Origin: Thermasporomyces sp036564245
GTDB taxonomy: Bacteria; Actinomycetota; Actinomycetes; Propionibacteriales; Actinopolymorphaceae
Assembly (NCBI GenBank): GCA_036564245.1
Contig: DATCKU010000027.1
Location: 1 to 64,000, forward strand
Direction: 5' to 3'
DNA length: 64,000 nt
The position numbers and the translations under genes were made by a program. The notes below the pieces were generated by a model that ran no database searches, was not told the DNA's origin, and saw nothing but the letters and a program-made list of their open reading frames with translations. Below are positions 34,394 through 44,064 of the stretch, in pieces. Numbering within the stretch: the first letter of the stretch is position 1; every line of letters begins with the position of its first letter.

Positions 34394-35413
34394 ATGATTC
34401 AGGATCCGGTCGGGTTGCTGGACGAGACCAGCGTCGTCGACTACCTCGCCGGACGTGGGCTGATCGACCCGGAGACGGCCACCGCCCGGTCGCTCGGCGG
34501 CGGAGTCAGCAACGTCGTCCTGGCGGTCGAAGACGGCACTCGTCGGCTGGTGCTGAAGCAGGCTTTGCCACGGCTTCGGGTCGCCGACGAGTGGCTGGCT
34601 CCGGTGGACCGGGTCATCACCGAGGCGGTGGCGCTGGAGCTCGCGGCCGACCTCACGCCCGACTCCGTTCCCCCTGTCCTCGATCGGGATGCTGCCCGAC
34701 ACACTCTCGTCCTGGCACAGGCTCCCGCCGAGTGGGCTGACTGGAAGCGTCGGCTGCTTGCCGGTGAGGTGGACAACGCCACCGCGGACCGGCTCGGCAC
34801 CCTCCTGGCACGTTGGCACAGCCTGACCCGGGATCAGACGGGACGAGCTCTCCCTGACCGGCTGGCAGACACGAAGCCGTTCGAGCTGTTGCGAGTCGAT
34901 CCGTACCACCGAACGGTCGCGAGGCGCGCACCCGAGGTGGCCCCGGCGGTCCTCGCCCTGGTCGAGGAGATGGCCGACCACCGCGACTGCCTCGTGCACG
35001 GGGACTTCTCGCCCAAGAACGTGCTCGTAGGCCCTCGCTCGGGGTGCTGGGTCATCGACTTCGAGGTCGCCCACATCGGCGATCCCGCCTTCGACCTGGG
35101 ATTCCTTCTCACGCATCTGACCTTGAAGGCGGTGCATCGTCCGGCGTACGCGAGCCTCTACGACGGCTGCGTCACCGCTTTCGTCACGGCGTACGACACA
35201 CACGTCGCGCCTCCGCTGCGACCGCGGTGGGACTACGTGCTCCGCCACGTGGCATGCCTGTTGTTGGCTCGGGTCCGTGGGAAGTCGCCAGCTGAGTACC
35301 TCACGCCGGCCGACCAGGGCCGGGCGTGGCGGCTCGGCGTCGACCTGTTGCATGATCCGCCGGACGAGCCGGACGGCTTGATCCAGCGGCGGCAGGCGAG
35401 CGCAGGATCATGA
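34394..35413 (+). CDS. Phosphotransferase, APH/choline-kinase fold
   Basis: 339 residues from the ATG at 34394, with AACGAGGAGCC just upstream. N-lobe: ARSLGGGVSNVVLAVEDGTRRLVLKQAL, with the ATP-binding Lys. Catalytic loop: CLVHGDFSPKNVLV at about 200-213. Metal-binding Asp: GCWVIDFEVAHIGDPAFDLG. Proteins of this form phosphorylate small sugars, amino alcohols or methylthioribose; aminoglycoside resistance should not be assumed. It sits between the dioxygenase and a zinc alcohol dehydrogenase gene. Confidence 0.87.
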   Translation: MIQDPVGLLDETSVVDYLAGRGLIDPETATARSLGGGVSNVVLAVEDGTRRLVLKQALPRLRVADEWLAPVDRVITEAVALELAADLTPDSVPPVLDRDAARHTLVLAQAPAEWADWKRRLLAGEVDNATADRLGTLLARWHSLTRDQTGRALPDRLADTKPFELLRVDPYHRTVARRAPEVAPAVLALVEEMADHRDCLVHGDFSPKNVLVGPRSGCWVIDFEVAHIGDPAFDLGFLLTHLTLKAVHRPAYASLYDGCVTAFVTAYDTHVAPPLRPRWDYVLRHVACLLLARVRGKSPAEYLTPADQGRAWRLGVDLLHDPPDEPDGLIQRRQASAGS

Positions 35414-35508
35414 CCGTGGCCCACTCCTGGCATAGCGGCCAGGGCCCGTCCCCACGATCCGCCTGAGTGCCGACTCGAGGTGGGACTGGCCATCCCGTGC
35501 TGATCTTC

Positions 35509-35550
35509 TACGGGTCCAAAAATCCTCAAGGCGCACAGATGCACCCGTAG
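35509..35550. repeat. Inverted repeat between convergent kinase and dehydrogenase genes
   Basis: CTACGGGT (35509-35516) pairs with ACCCGTAG (35543-35550). A second pair, CCTCAAG (35524-35530) and CTTGAGG (35580-35586), interleaves with it. It could be a bidirectional terminator for the two convergent genes. Confidence 0.3.
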
Positions 35551-35615
35551 TGGCAGAATCTCGCGTCTGGCTGGCGGATCTTGAGGGCTGACGTGATGGT
35601 TCCGCCAGCTCAGGG

Positions 35616-36686
35616 CTAGCCCATGGTGACGAGAGTGCGGATACCCTCGCCACGCCTGCTGCGCTCGAATCCGGTGCTGATGTCGCTGAGCGGCACCGAG
35701 CCCGTCACCAGCGCCCCGAGATCCAGGCGCCCCCGCAGATACAGGCGGAAGTACCGGTCGAAGTCGACGTTCGGACGTACGTTGCCGGTCAAGCATCCCA
35801 GGAGCCGCCGCTGACCCGGCACGAAGTCGCGAACGTCGAGTTGGATCGTGGTGCCACGCGGGACGACGCCCATGATGATCGTCGTCCCGCCCGGCCTGGT
35901 CAGGCGCACCGCCATCTCCATGGCCTCGGTCTTTCCCGCAGACTCGAAGACGTAGTCGAAACCGGCGGGCTCCAGGGAGCGAATCGCCGCCTCGTCCGGC
36001 TCGACCGCATCCGTCGCGCCGAACTGCAACGCCGCTTCCCTGCGGCAGCGGTCGGGATCGACCACGACGATGCGTTCCGCGCCGGCTACCCGGCACCCCA
36101 TCACCACGCTCGCACCGATACCGCCGGCACCGAAGACCGCGACGGTCGTTCCGTAGGCGACTTCGGCGATGTTGAACACGGCGCCGAGGCCAGTCGACGT
36201 GGCACAGCCCACGACCGCGGCGACCTCGAGCGGAACGCCGTCCGGGATCGGTATCGCCGACGCCTCGCGAACGATGGTTCGCTCCGCGAACCCGCCGGTG
36301 CCGAAGCCCTGGGTCACAGGCGCACCGTCCAGGGTCAGCCGAGGGGGAACGTCCGTCCGGCGCTGGCAGAGCATGGGGCTGCCGGACTCACAGTCGCGAC
36401 AATGACCGCAATGATGGGCGAGAGCGAGGACGACCCGATCACCTGGAGCGACTCGTGTGACGGACGTGCCTACGGCCTCGACGACTCCGGCGCTCTCGTG
36501 GCCCAGGACTGCAGGAAACGCGTCGCTGATCTCTCCGTCGGACCAGGCGATGTCCGTGTGACAGATACCGGTCGCAGCGAGCCGCACCAGCACCTCGTCG
36601 GGACGCAGCGGCGCCAGCTCGAGCTCCACGATCTTGGGCTCTCGGCCCTTGCCTTCGACAATTGCCGCACGAGTGGTAAGACTCAC
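35616..36686 (-). CDS. Zinc-dependent alcohol dehydrogenase
   Basis: 356 residues, GTG start. Catalytic zinc: Cys in TGICHTDI and His-Glu in GHESAGVVEAVG. Structural zinc: CGHCRDCESGSPMLC, four cysteines. Rossmann NAD site: VAVFGAGGIGASVVMGCRVAGAERIVVVD. Length and motifs fit the class III-like MDR subgroup that includes AdhB/aryl-alcohol dehydrogenases. It oxidises an alcohol or hydroxy compound with NAD. It lies downstream of the GH99-like gene on the same strand (80 bases), so the two may be co-expressed. Confidence 0.92.
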   Translation of the reverse strand: MSLTTRAAIVEGKGREPKIVELELAPLRPDEVLVRLAATGICHTDIAWSDGEISDAFPAVLGHESAGVVEAVGTSVTRVAPGDRVVLALAHHCGHCRDCESGSPMLCQRRTDVPPRLTLDGAPVTQGFGTGGFAERTIVREASAIPIPDGVPLEVAAVVGCATSTGLGAVFNIAEVAYGTTVAVFGAGGIGASVVMGCRVAGAERIVVVDPDRCRREAALQFGATDAVEPDEAAIRSLEPAGFDYVFESAGKTEAMEMAVRLTRPGGTTIIMGVVPRGTTIQLDVRDFVPGQRRLLGCLTGNVRPNVDFDRYFRLYLRGRLDLGALVTGSVPLSDISTGFERSRRGEGIRTLVTMG

Positions 36687-36766
36687 GTCGACCGACCCAC
36701 ACCTTCATGACCATCTGACGACTCACGGGCACAGCCACCTCACTCTAGTGCTGTGCGACACCTTGG

Positions 36767-37861
36767 TCACCGCTGGCCGACGGCGCGCGAGAGTGCTTGC
36801 AGGTAGGCCATACCGGTGCGACGTTCCGGCAGAAGGTAGCTCCCTTCCGTCCATTCGTTCCAGGCGTTCACCGTCACGACCGCAGGGCCGCTGGGCCGCG
36901 TGTCCAGGAAGTGGATCGCGTCGCGAACTGCCAGCTCGAACTGCTCCGGAGTGTTGTCGACGACGACCGGGAGCATCGGCCATTCGCTGATGACGAGTTC
37001 GTCATCCTGGTGCACCCTGGTCGTGGAGTCCCAGCCCATGGTGACGCTGGGAACGTACGCGACCGGACTCTCCGCGTCTCGTATGTACCATTCTTGTCGT
37101 GCGGCCTCACGCCACATGTCGTAAGGCACGCGAAGCCCGCGGTCGGTGGGCAGGAGGTGGAGCCAGTTGTAGGGGCCCACGCTGTCGATGCCGAGCACCT
37201 CGGGCCGCGTCGGGTCCGGACCGTCCCACCGTCCGCCCATGGCGTTGAGGTGGAGCTCGCCGACGCCCGCGGAGCGAGCCCGTTCCCGGAAATCCGCCAA
37301 CGCCTCGGCACAGGCGTACTCCCCGCCAAGGCCATCCTGCAGCGTGTGGAGCTGGAAGATCGTGAACCACGCCTTGCCGTCGACCCGCCAGTACGCGGGA
37401 TGCAGCAAGTAGCGTTCGATGATCAGCTCGGTCATGCGGCGAAACTGCGCACGGTCGAGCGCAGCCGACCAGACGAGCTCTGCCGGCTTCCCGACTCGTG
37501 CTGGAAATACGTCGGTCCAGTGATGATTGGCCCACATCAGGGCGAACTTGGTCGGATGCTCCTCGAGCCCGAGGTACGCCTCGTCCAGTGGCCGATTCAG
37601 AAAGTCTCGTTCCTCGTACCAGTACCAGTCCCAAAGAAATGCATCGATCCCATGCTCTGCGGCGACTTCGACGCTTCGCCGCATCATCTCAGGGTCGCTT
37701 TCGTCGAAGTACCCCCAGACCGGTTCGAGGGGTTGCCGGTGGCCGGGAAATCGTGGCCTGCCCGCCTTGACGAGCTCCCATTCACTCCAGCCCGGGCCGT
37801 ATCGGACCTCCTGTCGTGGATCAGCATGCCAGGAAGGAAAGTAGATGGCCGCGATCTGCAT
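36767..37861 (-). CDS. Glycoside hydrolase family 99-like (WbsX-type) protein
   Basis: 364 residues from the ATG at 37861 with GGGAGAG seven bases upstream. The opening IAAIYFPSWHADPRQEVRYGPGWSEWELVKAGRPRFPGHRQP matches the WbsX/GH99-like domain; GYFDESDPEMMRRSVEVAAEHGIDAFLWDWYWYEERDFLNRPL and FALMWANHHWTDVF continue it. The C-terminal VVTVNAWNEWTEGSYLLPE is also diagnostic. No signal peptide is seen, so it acts in the cytosol, probably on an imported oligosaccharide or glycoside. A LacI-type palindrome lies 102 bases upstream, between it and the lacI-family gene. Confidence 0.85.
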   Translation of the reverse strand: MQIAAIYFPSWHADPRQEVRYGPGWSEWELVKAGRPRFPGHRQPLEPVWGYFDESDPEMMRRSVEVAAEHGIDAFLWDWYWYEERDFLNRPLDEAYLGLEEHPTKFALMWANHHWTDVFPARVGKPAELVWSAALDRAQFRRMTELIIERYLLHPAYWRVDGKAWFTIFQLHTLQDGLGGEYACAEALADFRERARSAGVGELHLNAMGGRWDGPDPTRPEVLGIDSVGPYNWLHLLPTDRGLRVPYDMWREAARQEWYIRDAESPVAYVPSVTMGWDSTTRVHQDDELVISEWPMLPVVVDNTPEQFELAVRDAIHFLDTRPSGPAVVTVNAWNEWTEGSYLLPERRTGMAYLQALSRAVGQR

Positions 37862-37962
37862 CGCCGACGCTCTCCCTTCGGGTTGCCGCGGGTCTCGAGG
37901 TTTCGCCCAGCCAGCTCGGGCGACCCTGCCGCGTAGACTCTGGACAGCCGACCGCCTACCTG

Positions 37963-37974
37963 GAAACCGGTTTC
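37963..37974. promoter_or_regulatory. LacI-family operator candidate (GAAACCGGTTTC)
   Basis: A perfect 12-bp palindrome with central CG-containing core, in the context TGGAAACCGGTTTCTCA. It lies in the 220-base divergent gap between the GH99-like gene and the LacI-family regulator, about 107 bases before the regulator start. This is where an autoregulated repressor would bind. It has the same GAAA-N4-TTTC form as the sites at 47226 and 52073. Confidence 0.65.
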
Positions 37975-38081
37975 TCACCGTAGAGAGCTACCGAGGTGAC
38001 GACAACCGCCATTCACGTGACTGGCACGTCCGCCCGTCATGGCTGGATCAGATCGAAAGGAATTTCCAAGGGAGTGCGTGA

Positions 38082-39074
38082 ATGACGGTGCACCGCCCGA
38101 CCATCGCCGACGTGGCACGCAGAGCCGGGGTGTCCCGGGCCACGGTGTCCCGGGTGCTCAATGGTCATGCCTCCGTCGACCCCGATCTCGCCAGCCGGGT
38201 CAGAATGGCGGCCGATCGCCTCGGGTACCGACCCAATCCCACGGCACTCGGACTAGCGCGCGGGGTGACCGGCGTCTTCGGGGTCATCGTTCCCGATCTC
38301 GCCAACCCGTTCTTTCCCGAGCTTCTCAAGGCGATCGAAGCGGCCGCCGCTACAGCCGACTGCCGCATGATCGTGGCAGACAGCGACGAGGACGCGGCAC
38401 AAGAAGTACGGCTGGCCGAAGATCTCTGTCGTCGCTGTGACGGGCTCATCTTGTGCTCGCCGCGCATGAGCACGGCCCGGCTACGCAGACTCCTCGCTGA
38501 TCGAACCCCGATCGTGCTGGCCAACCGAGTCGAAGACCACCTCGGTATCCCGGCAGCGGCCATTGCCATCGAACGAGTGGTGGATGAGGTTGTCGCACAC
38601 CTCGTCGAGCTTGGTCACCGCCGCATCTGCTACCTCGCCGGACCCGCGAACTCCTGGTCCAACGCCACCCGCGAAGCCGCGTTTCGCACCGCGACGAGGG
38701 CGCGGAAGCTTCGATCGCTCGTGATACGAGCCGGCTCAAGCACCGAGGACGGCTACGAAGCGGCGTCGGCGCTCCCCGAGTCGAGCGTCACCGCGATCGT
38801 GGCGTTCAACGACTTGGTGGCCTTCGGTGCCCTCGAGCGTTACCTGGAAGCAGGCCGAAACGCACCGACGGACATCTCGTTGGTGGGCTTCGACGACATT
38901 CCGGCCGCACGGTTCGCCGCGCCGCCACTCACGACCGTGCGCTTTCCCAAAGCCGAACTCGGACAGATCGCCTGGCAGCTGCTGAAAGAGCGGCTCGACG
39001 GTCGCCCCGCGGTCGTTCGCTGGGTCGAGCCGACATTCGTCGCCCGCGGATCGACCGCTCCACCTCCGGCCTGA
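38082..39074 (+). CDS. LacI family transcriptional regulator
   Basis: 330 residues. The helix-turn-helix and hinge are canonical: PTIADVARRAGVSRATVSRVLNGHASVDPDLASRVRMAADRLGYRPNPTALGLA. The periplasmic-binding-protein-like effector domain runs from residue 64 (GVFGVIVPDLANPFFPELL) to the end, with SLVGFDDIPAARFAAPPLTTV. It most likely represses the sugar-catabolic island that follows, as matching palindromes lie in front of several units there. The effector is probably a sugar or sugar acid. Confidence 0.95.
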   Translation: MTVHRPTIADVARRAGVSRATVSRVLNGHASVDPDLASRVRMAADRLGYRPNPTALGLARGVTGVFGVIVPDLANPFFPELLKAIEAAAATADCRMIVADSDEDAAQEVRLAEDLCRRCDGLILCSPRMSTARLRRLLADRTPIVLANRVEDHLGIPAAAIAIERVVDEVVAHLVELGHRRICYLAGPANSWSNATREAAFRTATRARKLRSLVIRAGSSTEDGYEAASALPESSVTAIVAFNDLVAFGALERYLEAGRNAPTDISLVGFDDIPAARFAAPPLTTVRFPKAELGQIAWQLLKERLDGRPAVVRWVEPTFVARGSTAPPPA

Positions 39075-39456
39075 CCAGCAAAGTCAAACGCCTCGCTACT
39101 CCGCAACGTCGCGTCTGCGACTGCATTGGCACACAGGCGACGCGCCCTCCTGCAAGCCCTTCATGCAAGGCGGAGCCAACTGGTGACCGCAACTCCGGGA
39201 CCGTACTGGCGTTGCACAGCTGTGGCTCCAGTCCCTCGACAACAATTCCTGAGCCCGGCTTGGGCGGAAGGGACTGCAGGATCACATGGCACGCAATCGG
39301 CGGCAGCGGTGAAGTGAGGATGACCGTGGCGTCAACCGTCCACACCGGCGATACGGCTTCGTGAGAGCTCACGGCTAGAGCATCGACGCCCTGACGGCAG
39401 CACGCAACGACCGGCGGCGCCCCGACCCCCTGCAGCCCTTGACGCCCGGGTACGGA
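39075..39456. other. Intergenic region between LacI regulator and GxGYxYP gene
   Basis: No gene, clear hairpin or operator is supported in these 382 bases between two convergent genes. A short frame at 39308 has AGTGAGG before it but encodes only about 15 residues. Confidence 0.5.
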
Positions 39457-42177
39457 CTACTGGCCGTTCTCTGGTGAGCGAGACACCACGACGCGTGAGA
39501 TGCACAGGTCGTTCTTGGTTGCGATCCGCAGATCCGCACCACCGTTCTGCCGGTTCGCGAACCGCACCTGCGGCAGCTCGAACGTCGTACTCACCCACTC
39601 GTTGGTTCCCGTCGTCTGCCGCGAGCCACCGTTCGTGTACGCGCCCTCGACAGCACCACTCGGGTCGGTCGAGTCGTAGTGCACTTCGAACGCCATGTCA
39701 GGAGCGTCGAAGTACTCCACCGTCACCGACGCACCGATCCCCGGCTCGTCGAACATGAAGGTGTCGTCCACCTTGAGGTAGAAGTACGACGTCTCCCATT
39801 GGGTGAAGACAGGGCGCCGGCAGGCTCGCCCGGCAACCGTGTCCGCCGTCGTACGCCCGTCCTCCAGGTCGATCTGCTCGATGCCCTGCGAGACGTTCTC
39901 CTCGCCGAGGACGACCTCGACCTCCTGCGCATCGGCGTAGGAGTGTTCCACCACCGTGACGAGGAACGTCCGGCGTCGCGTCGTCCCGCGGTACTGCAAG
40001 ACGGCGGTGATCGGGTACTCCCCCAACGCGGTACCGCTCGGAACGGTGACATCCACCTGCAGGCGTACGGTCTCCGCAGGCTCGATGCTGAACTCCTGCT
40101 CGGTCGGCTCGGCCGACCAACCATCCGGAAGCTCGAAAGTCACCTGTGCCGTGACCGCCTCCCGGACATAGCTCGTCGCATCGAGGAACACCGTCGAGGC
40201 CTGACCCTGCGCCACGATCGTTCGTACGGGCGTGACGAGCACCTGATCCAGAAGGTAGTGCCGGACCAGTGCGTAGAACGTGTGCGCGTCGACGACTTCT
40301 ACGCCAGCGTTGGGAAGCTCCTCCTGCACGCCGGCCACCACGTCCCGGTGCCAGCTCGGCGACATGAGGATCGTCCGCATGCTGTAGAACTCGGGGGCGA
40401 ACGGTGGCGCGGAGAGATCGCCCTGTAGATATCCACGAAAGCCCGCTATGCCGTCCGCGACCGATCCGCGGGGTAGATCGCCAGTCGCTCGTACGTACGG
40501 TGTCTCGCCCACCAAGCCGATCCTGTCGATCTTCTGCGCGGAGAACCCGTCGGGCGAGAAGTCGGCGTACGCCTGCAACGTGGCCTCGTCCATCGGCGGC
40601 GCGAACCCGTCGATGATGAAACCGGTGACGGTGAGATCCCAGCGCTCGAAGTGCTTGCGGCAGTGGTCGCGCCAGGCTTGCACACCGGACGGTAGACCGG
40701 AGAACTCTCGTGGCTCGACGAGCATGCCAGGATTGATGTAACCCGCACCGGAGTCGCCCGCGATGAACGTATCGTTCTCGGTCGCAGTGCGCCGAGCCCG
40801 ATCCATGGCCACCGGCATGCGCTCGGCGAGGTTGGGGTTGAACGCCCAGTTGAGTGGGACGCTCCCGCGGGCCTCGTCGTCCCAGAGATACGGCGTCGTC
40901 TGGTAGAGCCACGCGGCCGAGTCGTAGTCGCCGACGTAGAACATCACGTAACGGCGTGGCACGACACCGCCGTCGGCGTCGAGGTAGCCGCGAGACCGCA
41001 GCTCCTCCTCAGTCGGCCGAGGCCGCTGCGGATACCGATGCCGCAGCGGCGCATGGCAGAACACCGAGGCGTTTGCCATGGCGTCTAATGTCTCGGCGTC
41101 GGCGTCGGCGTAGGCGTTGAAGGCCGAGATGACCTGGACGAACCTCCATTCCGTCGGCACAGGGTCATGCCCGCCCGCGTTCCCCACGGTCGTGTACTTG
41201 TACTGCCACGGAACGAAGCCATGGACAGGGACGAAGCGGCCGCCGGAGCGCTCGTAGCCCACGCGGAGAATCTCCTCCAGCGTCCGCTGGTCGGTGCCAA
41301 GCGGCTGCTCCGGGTCGTCGATCGGTGCCTCGTCGTCCCAAGGCAGCAGATCGAAGAAGAATCCTCGCTTCGCGACGAGGTAGTCGTGGTTGGTCAGCAG
41401 CGCCTGCGGGAGCTGGTTCTTCGGGTCACGCAGCCAGTACGCGTCGAGGTAGTACGCGAACTCAGGAACCGACCGGCCGGTACGCAGGTAGCGTTCTACG
41501 GCCCAGATGTACGCGTCACACTTGGCGCTGCCTGTGCTGGCGCGGTCGGTACCCGGGATCTTCCCGGAGCCGGTGAACAGTGGCGAGCCGTCGGGCTTGA
41601 CCAGCCGTACGGTCGCCGGCAACCGCAGCTTGCCGGGTCCTTTGACGTACCGCTGGTACAGCGAACCCGGAGCGGGGTCGTAGCGGATGGCAACCAGATC
41701 TTGCGCCCCGGCGACCGTGGAGGCGACGTTCGACGTCGCAGGTACGGCCGGATCCCAGACGACCGACCCCCGAAGCCGAGGCCGGAAGATGGAGATCAGC
41801 TCGTCGAGGGTCTCGACTCGGCGGATGGGACGGCCTGCGAGCAAGCCACCGGGCTTGCAGAGCTCCTCTAGCCAGTAACGGTCGACGTCGACCGTGCCGA
41901 ACTCGTTCTGGATCACGAAATGCACGTAGAGCCGGGGCGCCGACCGGTTGACGATGCCCTGCAGGGTGGCGACGAGATGCAGCTCGTCGTACGCCTTCCG
42001 AGCCTGTGCCGGATCGGTGAGGTCGAGCTCGTAGAGGTGTGCGAGGTCGTAGAACAGGACCGGATCGCGGCGACCTGCCGACCGGGACACCGCAGCCGAG
42101 GCGGCTCTGCTCATTCCTATGGTTCCTGCGCCGGCCAGACCGAGTCCGAGCAGGTTCCGACGACTGACTGGTGGCAC
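39457..42177 (-). CDS. TAT-exported GxGYxYP domain protein, putative glycoside hydrolase
   Basis: 906 residues. The N-terminus is a twin-arginine signal (SRRNLLGLGLAGAGTIGMSRAASA). Residues 40-250 match the N-terminal accessory region of GxGYxYP proteins (LHLVATLQGIVNRSAPRLYV). The main domain (about 250-600) includes GDYDSAAWLYQTTPYLWDDEARGSVPLNWAFNPNL and FIAGDSGAGYINPGML, the variant of the motif that names the family. From about 665 there is an Ig-like/NPCBM-type bacterial domain, and the last 180 residues form a second beta-sandwich (VEVVLGEENVSQGIEQIDLEDGRT...). It probably degrades a plant or microbial glycan outside the cell. Catalytic activity of this family is not established. Confidence 0.8.
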   Translation of the reverse strand: MPPVSRRNLLGLGLAGAGTIGMSRAASAAVSRSAGRRDPVLFYDLAHLYELDLTDPAQARKAYDELHLVATLQGIVNRSAPRLYVHFVIQNEFGTVDVDRYWLEELCKPGGLLAGRPIRRVETLDELISIFRPRLRGSVVWDPAVPATSNVASTVAGAQDLVAIRYDPAPGSLYQRYVKGPGKLRLPATVRLVKPDGSPLFTGSGKIPGTDRASTGSAKCDAYIWAVERYLRTGRSVPEFAYYLDAYWLRDPKNQLPQALLTNHDYLVAKRGFFFDLLPWDDEAPIDDPEQPLGTDQRTLEEILRVGYERSGGRFVPVHGFVPWQYKYTTVGNAGGHDPVPTEWRFVQVISAFNAYADADAETLDAMANASVFCHAPLRHRYPQRPRPTEEELRSRGYLDADGGVVPRRYVMFYVGDYDSAAWLYQTTPYLWDDEARGSVPLNWAFNPNLAERMPVAMDRARRTATENDTFIAGDSGAGYINPGMLVEPREFSGLPSGVQAWRDHCRKHFERWDLTVTGFIIDGFAPPMDEATLQAYADFSPDGFSAQKIDRIGLVGETPYVRATGDLPRGSVADGIAGFRGYLQGDLSAPPFAPEFYSMRTILMSPSWHRDVVAGVQEELPNAGVEVVDAHTFYALVRHYLLDQVLVTPVRTIVAQGQASTVFLDATSYVREAVTAQVTFELPDGWSAEPTEQEFSIEPAETVRLQVDVTVPSGTALGEYPITAVLQYRGTTRRRTFLVTVVEHSYADAQEVEVVLGEENVSQGIEQIDLEDGRTTADTVAGRACRRPVFTQWETSYFYLKVDDTFMFDEPGIGASVTVEYFDAPDMAFEVHYDSTDPSGAVEGAYTNGGSRQTTGTNEWVSTTFELPQVRFANRQNGGADLRIATKNDLCISRVVVSRSPENGQ

Positions 42178-42249
42178 GCGAGTTCCTCCCGCCGAGGATG
42201 CTGGTTCGCGACGACGATGTCATGCGGCGCCAGCCCCCGTCGGTCGCAA

Positions 42250-42260
42250 GCAAACGCTAG
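42250..42260. promoter_or_regulatory. Possible LacI-type half operator before the GxGYxYP gene
   Basis: GCAAACGCTAG, 73 bases upstream of the GxGYxYP start. The left half GCAAACG fits a LacI-type half site; the right half is degenerate. It shares CAAACGCT with the site at 53517. The surrounding 212-base gap holds no gene. Confidence 0.35.
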
Positions 42261-42389
42261 AACGACCGCGTGCGAAATGAGATCGTCCTTTCCGCGTTCG
42301 GTCACGGCGGCGAAGGATCCGGCCAGGCTCCCGCGGCGAACGGGTCTTCCGACGAATCGAACGACCGAATTGACGCTCCGTTCCTGGCT

Positions 42390-43976
42390 CTAGTAGCCAC
42401 GCACCTCAGGCCAGGCGAGCTCCACACCGTGATCGGTCAGCACCTTCTGGTAGGCCTCGAGATGACCGGCGTCGGCCCGCACCTGGTGCGGCGCGGCATG
42501 CTCACGCAGGCAGTACGCCGCCAGCAGACCCGCGGCTTCGCCGATGTTCCACTCGGTCGGATGCAACCGGAAGCACCCGTTGGTGATGTGCGTCGTCCCG
42601 ATGTTCTTCGCAGCGGGGATCAGGTTGCGCATCCGGACCGGCAACAACGCGCCGAGCGGGATCTGGAAGGGAAGCGCACCGACGTCGATGTAGTTGTCGC
42701 CGCCGGTCGAGGGATGCAGGTCGATCCGGTACGAGCCGATGCCTACCGAGTCCGGGTAGCGTTTCGCACCCTGGTCGCTGCGGACGGCCAACGAGACGTC
42801 CTGCTCGACGACGGTGTACTCGGCCTGGATCCGCCGCGACTCCCGAATGTAGGGCGCCTTGGCCAGACCGTGTGGCGTGCCGAAGACGTCGGACCGCAGC
42901 CGCAGCCCCGGTAGCCCGGTCCCACCGTCGGGCGTCGGCATCTCGGTCTGCATCCAGTAGAGAAAGCTCAGGCTCATGCTCCGCGCCCCGTTCGCGTGCT
43001 TTTCCGCTTCCTGGTCGTCCACCTCGAACAGCGGGCCTTCGACGTAGTCGATCATCGGCCAGTTCACGAGGACGAGGTCACTCGCGAACGTTCCGGGGAC
43101 GAAGTTCGAGCGGTCGAGGATCCGTCGGAACGACCAGAGATCGAGATCACCGCGCAGGCCGTGGCTGTCGTCGTGCGGCACCATGGCGCGCCGGGCAGGT
43201 TCGAGTGTCCGTGGGATGGGCGCCACCAGGCTGAACATCCGGTCCGGCCAGTACGGCGGCTTGTAGTCCCGCCAGAACGCGTAGTCGCTCGGCCGGTCGA
43301 TGGTGTGGTCCTCCCCGGGCCGGTAGTCGATCGCGAAGCACCAGGAGACCGCCTGCATGTTCAGGGGTTGGCGTTCAGATGGCGCACTCGGCTCCCCCGT
43401 GTCCGCCTGTGACTCGAACCCCGTGACATATTCGGTGCCGGTGAGTGGCAGCAGGTCGCCAGTTTCCGTGGCGTCGAGTACGTACGGTGCGACGATGGTC
43501 AGCTCGTCTCCACCTTCCAGGTCCCGCACTGTGACGCTCGTGACGGAGTCGTGGTCCACGGTTGCCGAGACCGGCTTGTGCCGCAACCGAACGTCGAGCG
43601 TGCAAGCCGCGCGATAGGGCGCGAGCATCGCCTCGATCACTGCCTGAGCCACGCGTGGCTCGGCGCAGATCCTGCTGACGCTGCCGTTCCCGGGGTTCAG
43701 GTCACGACGAGACCGGGCCGCTGGCGTGAGCGGATACCACCGACGGTAGTAGTCGCGGATCCCCTCACGCAGGGCCCGGTAGCTCGCCGTGCATCCGAAC
43801 TGCTCGATCCACGGGTGTTCGTCGGGCGGTACTCCCTGAGATGTCAGCTGGCCACCCAGCCAGTCCGTCTCCTCGGTCAGCACCACCCGCAGGCCGGCGC
43901 GTGCGGCTGCCAGCCCGGCCGCGACACCTCCCAGGCCGCCCCCGATCACGGCAAGGTCTGCTCGTAGCTCGGTCAT
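42390..43976 (-). CDS. FAD-dependent oxidoreductase
   Basis: 528 residues. The FAD-binding beta-alpha-beta is ADLAVIGGGLGGVAAGLAAARAGLRVVLTEE at residues 5-36, followed by WLGGQLTSQGVPPDEH, the hallmark of the FAD_oxidored (PF12831-like) family. APYVLDATETGDLLPLTGTEYVTGFES and the C-terminal GNIGEAAGLLAAYCL-type motif (WNIGEAAGLLAAYC) agree. No signal peptide is seen. Such proteins often occur in carbohydrate utilisation loci beside secreted hydrolases, where their substrates are unknown. It lies 212 bases upstream of the GxGYxYP gene on the same strand. Confidence 0.88.
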   Translation of the reverse strand: MTELRADLAVIGGGLGGVAAGLAAARAGLRVVLTEETDWLGGQLTSQGVPPDEHPWIEQFGCTASYRALREGIRDYYRRWYPLTPAARSRRDLNPGNGSVSRICAEPRVAQAVIEAMLAPYRAACTLDVRLRHKPVSATVDHDSVTSVTVRDLEGGDELTIVAPYVLDATETGDLLPLTGTEYVTGFESQADTGEPSAPSERQPLNMQAVSWCFAIDYRPGEDHTIDRPSDYAFWRDYKPPYWPDRMFSLVAPIPRTLEPARRAMVPHDDSHGLRGDLDLWSFRRILDRSNFVPGTFASDLVLVNWPMIDYVEGPLFEVDDQEAEKHANGARSMSLSFLYWMQTEMPTPDGGTGLPGLRLRSDVFGTPHGLAKAPYIRESRRIQAEYTVVEQDVSLAVRSDQGAKRYPDSVGIGSYRIDLHPSTGGDNYIDVGALPFQIPLGALLPVRMRNLIPAAKNIGTTHITNGCFRLHPTEWNIGEAAGLLAAYCLREHAAPHQVRADAGHLEAYQKVLTDHGVELAWPEVRGY

Positions 43977-44064
43977 CGAACGCCTTTCCTAGCCTCGACC
44001 GGCTACGCCTACCGAGATCAGGTGCCGGCCCCTACCCTGGCGGGCGCACAGTCGCCGCGCCTGG

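Noticed and set aside
34394..35413. Aminoglycoside resistance gene
   Set aside because: The kinase fold is shared with many metabolic kinases. Nothing in the sequence or neighbourhood (dioxygenase, alcohol dehydrogenase) points to an antibiotic substrate.
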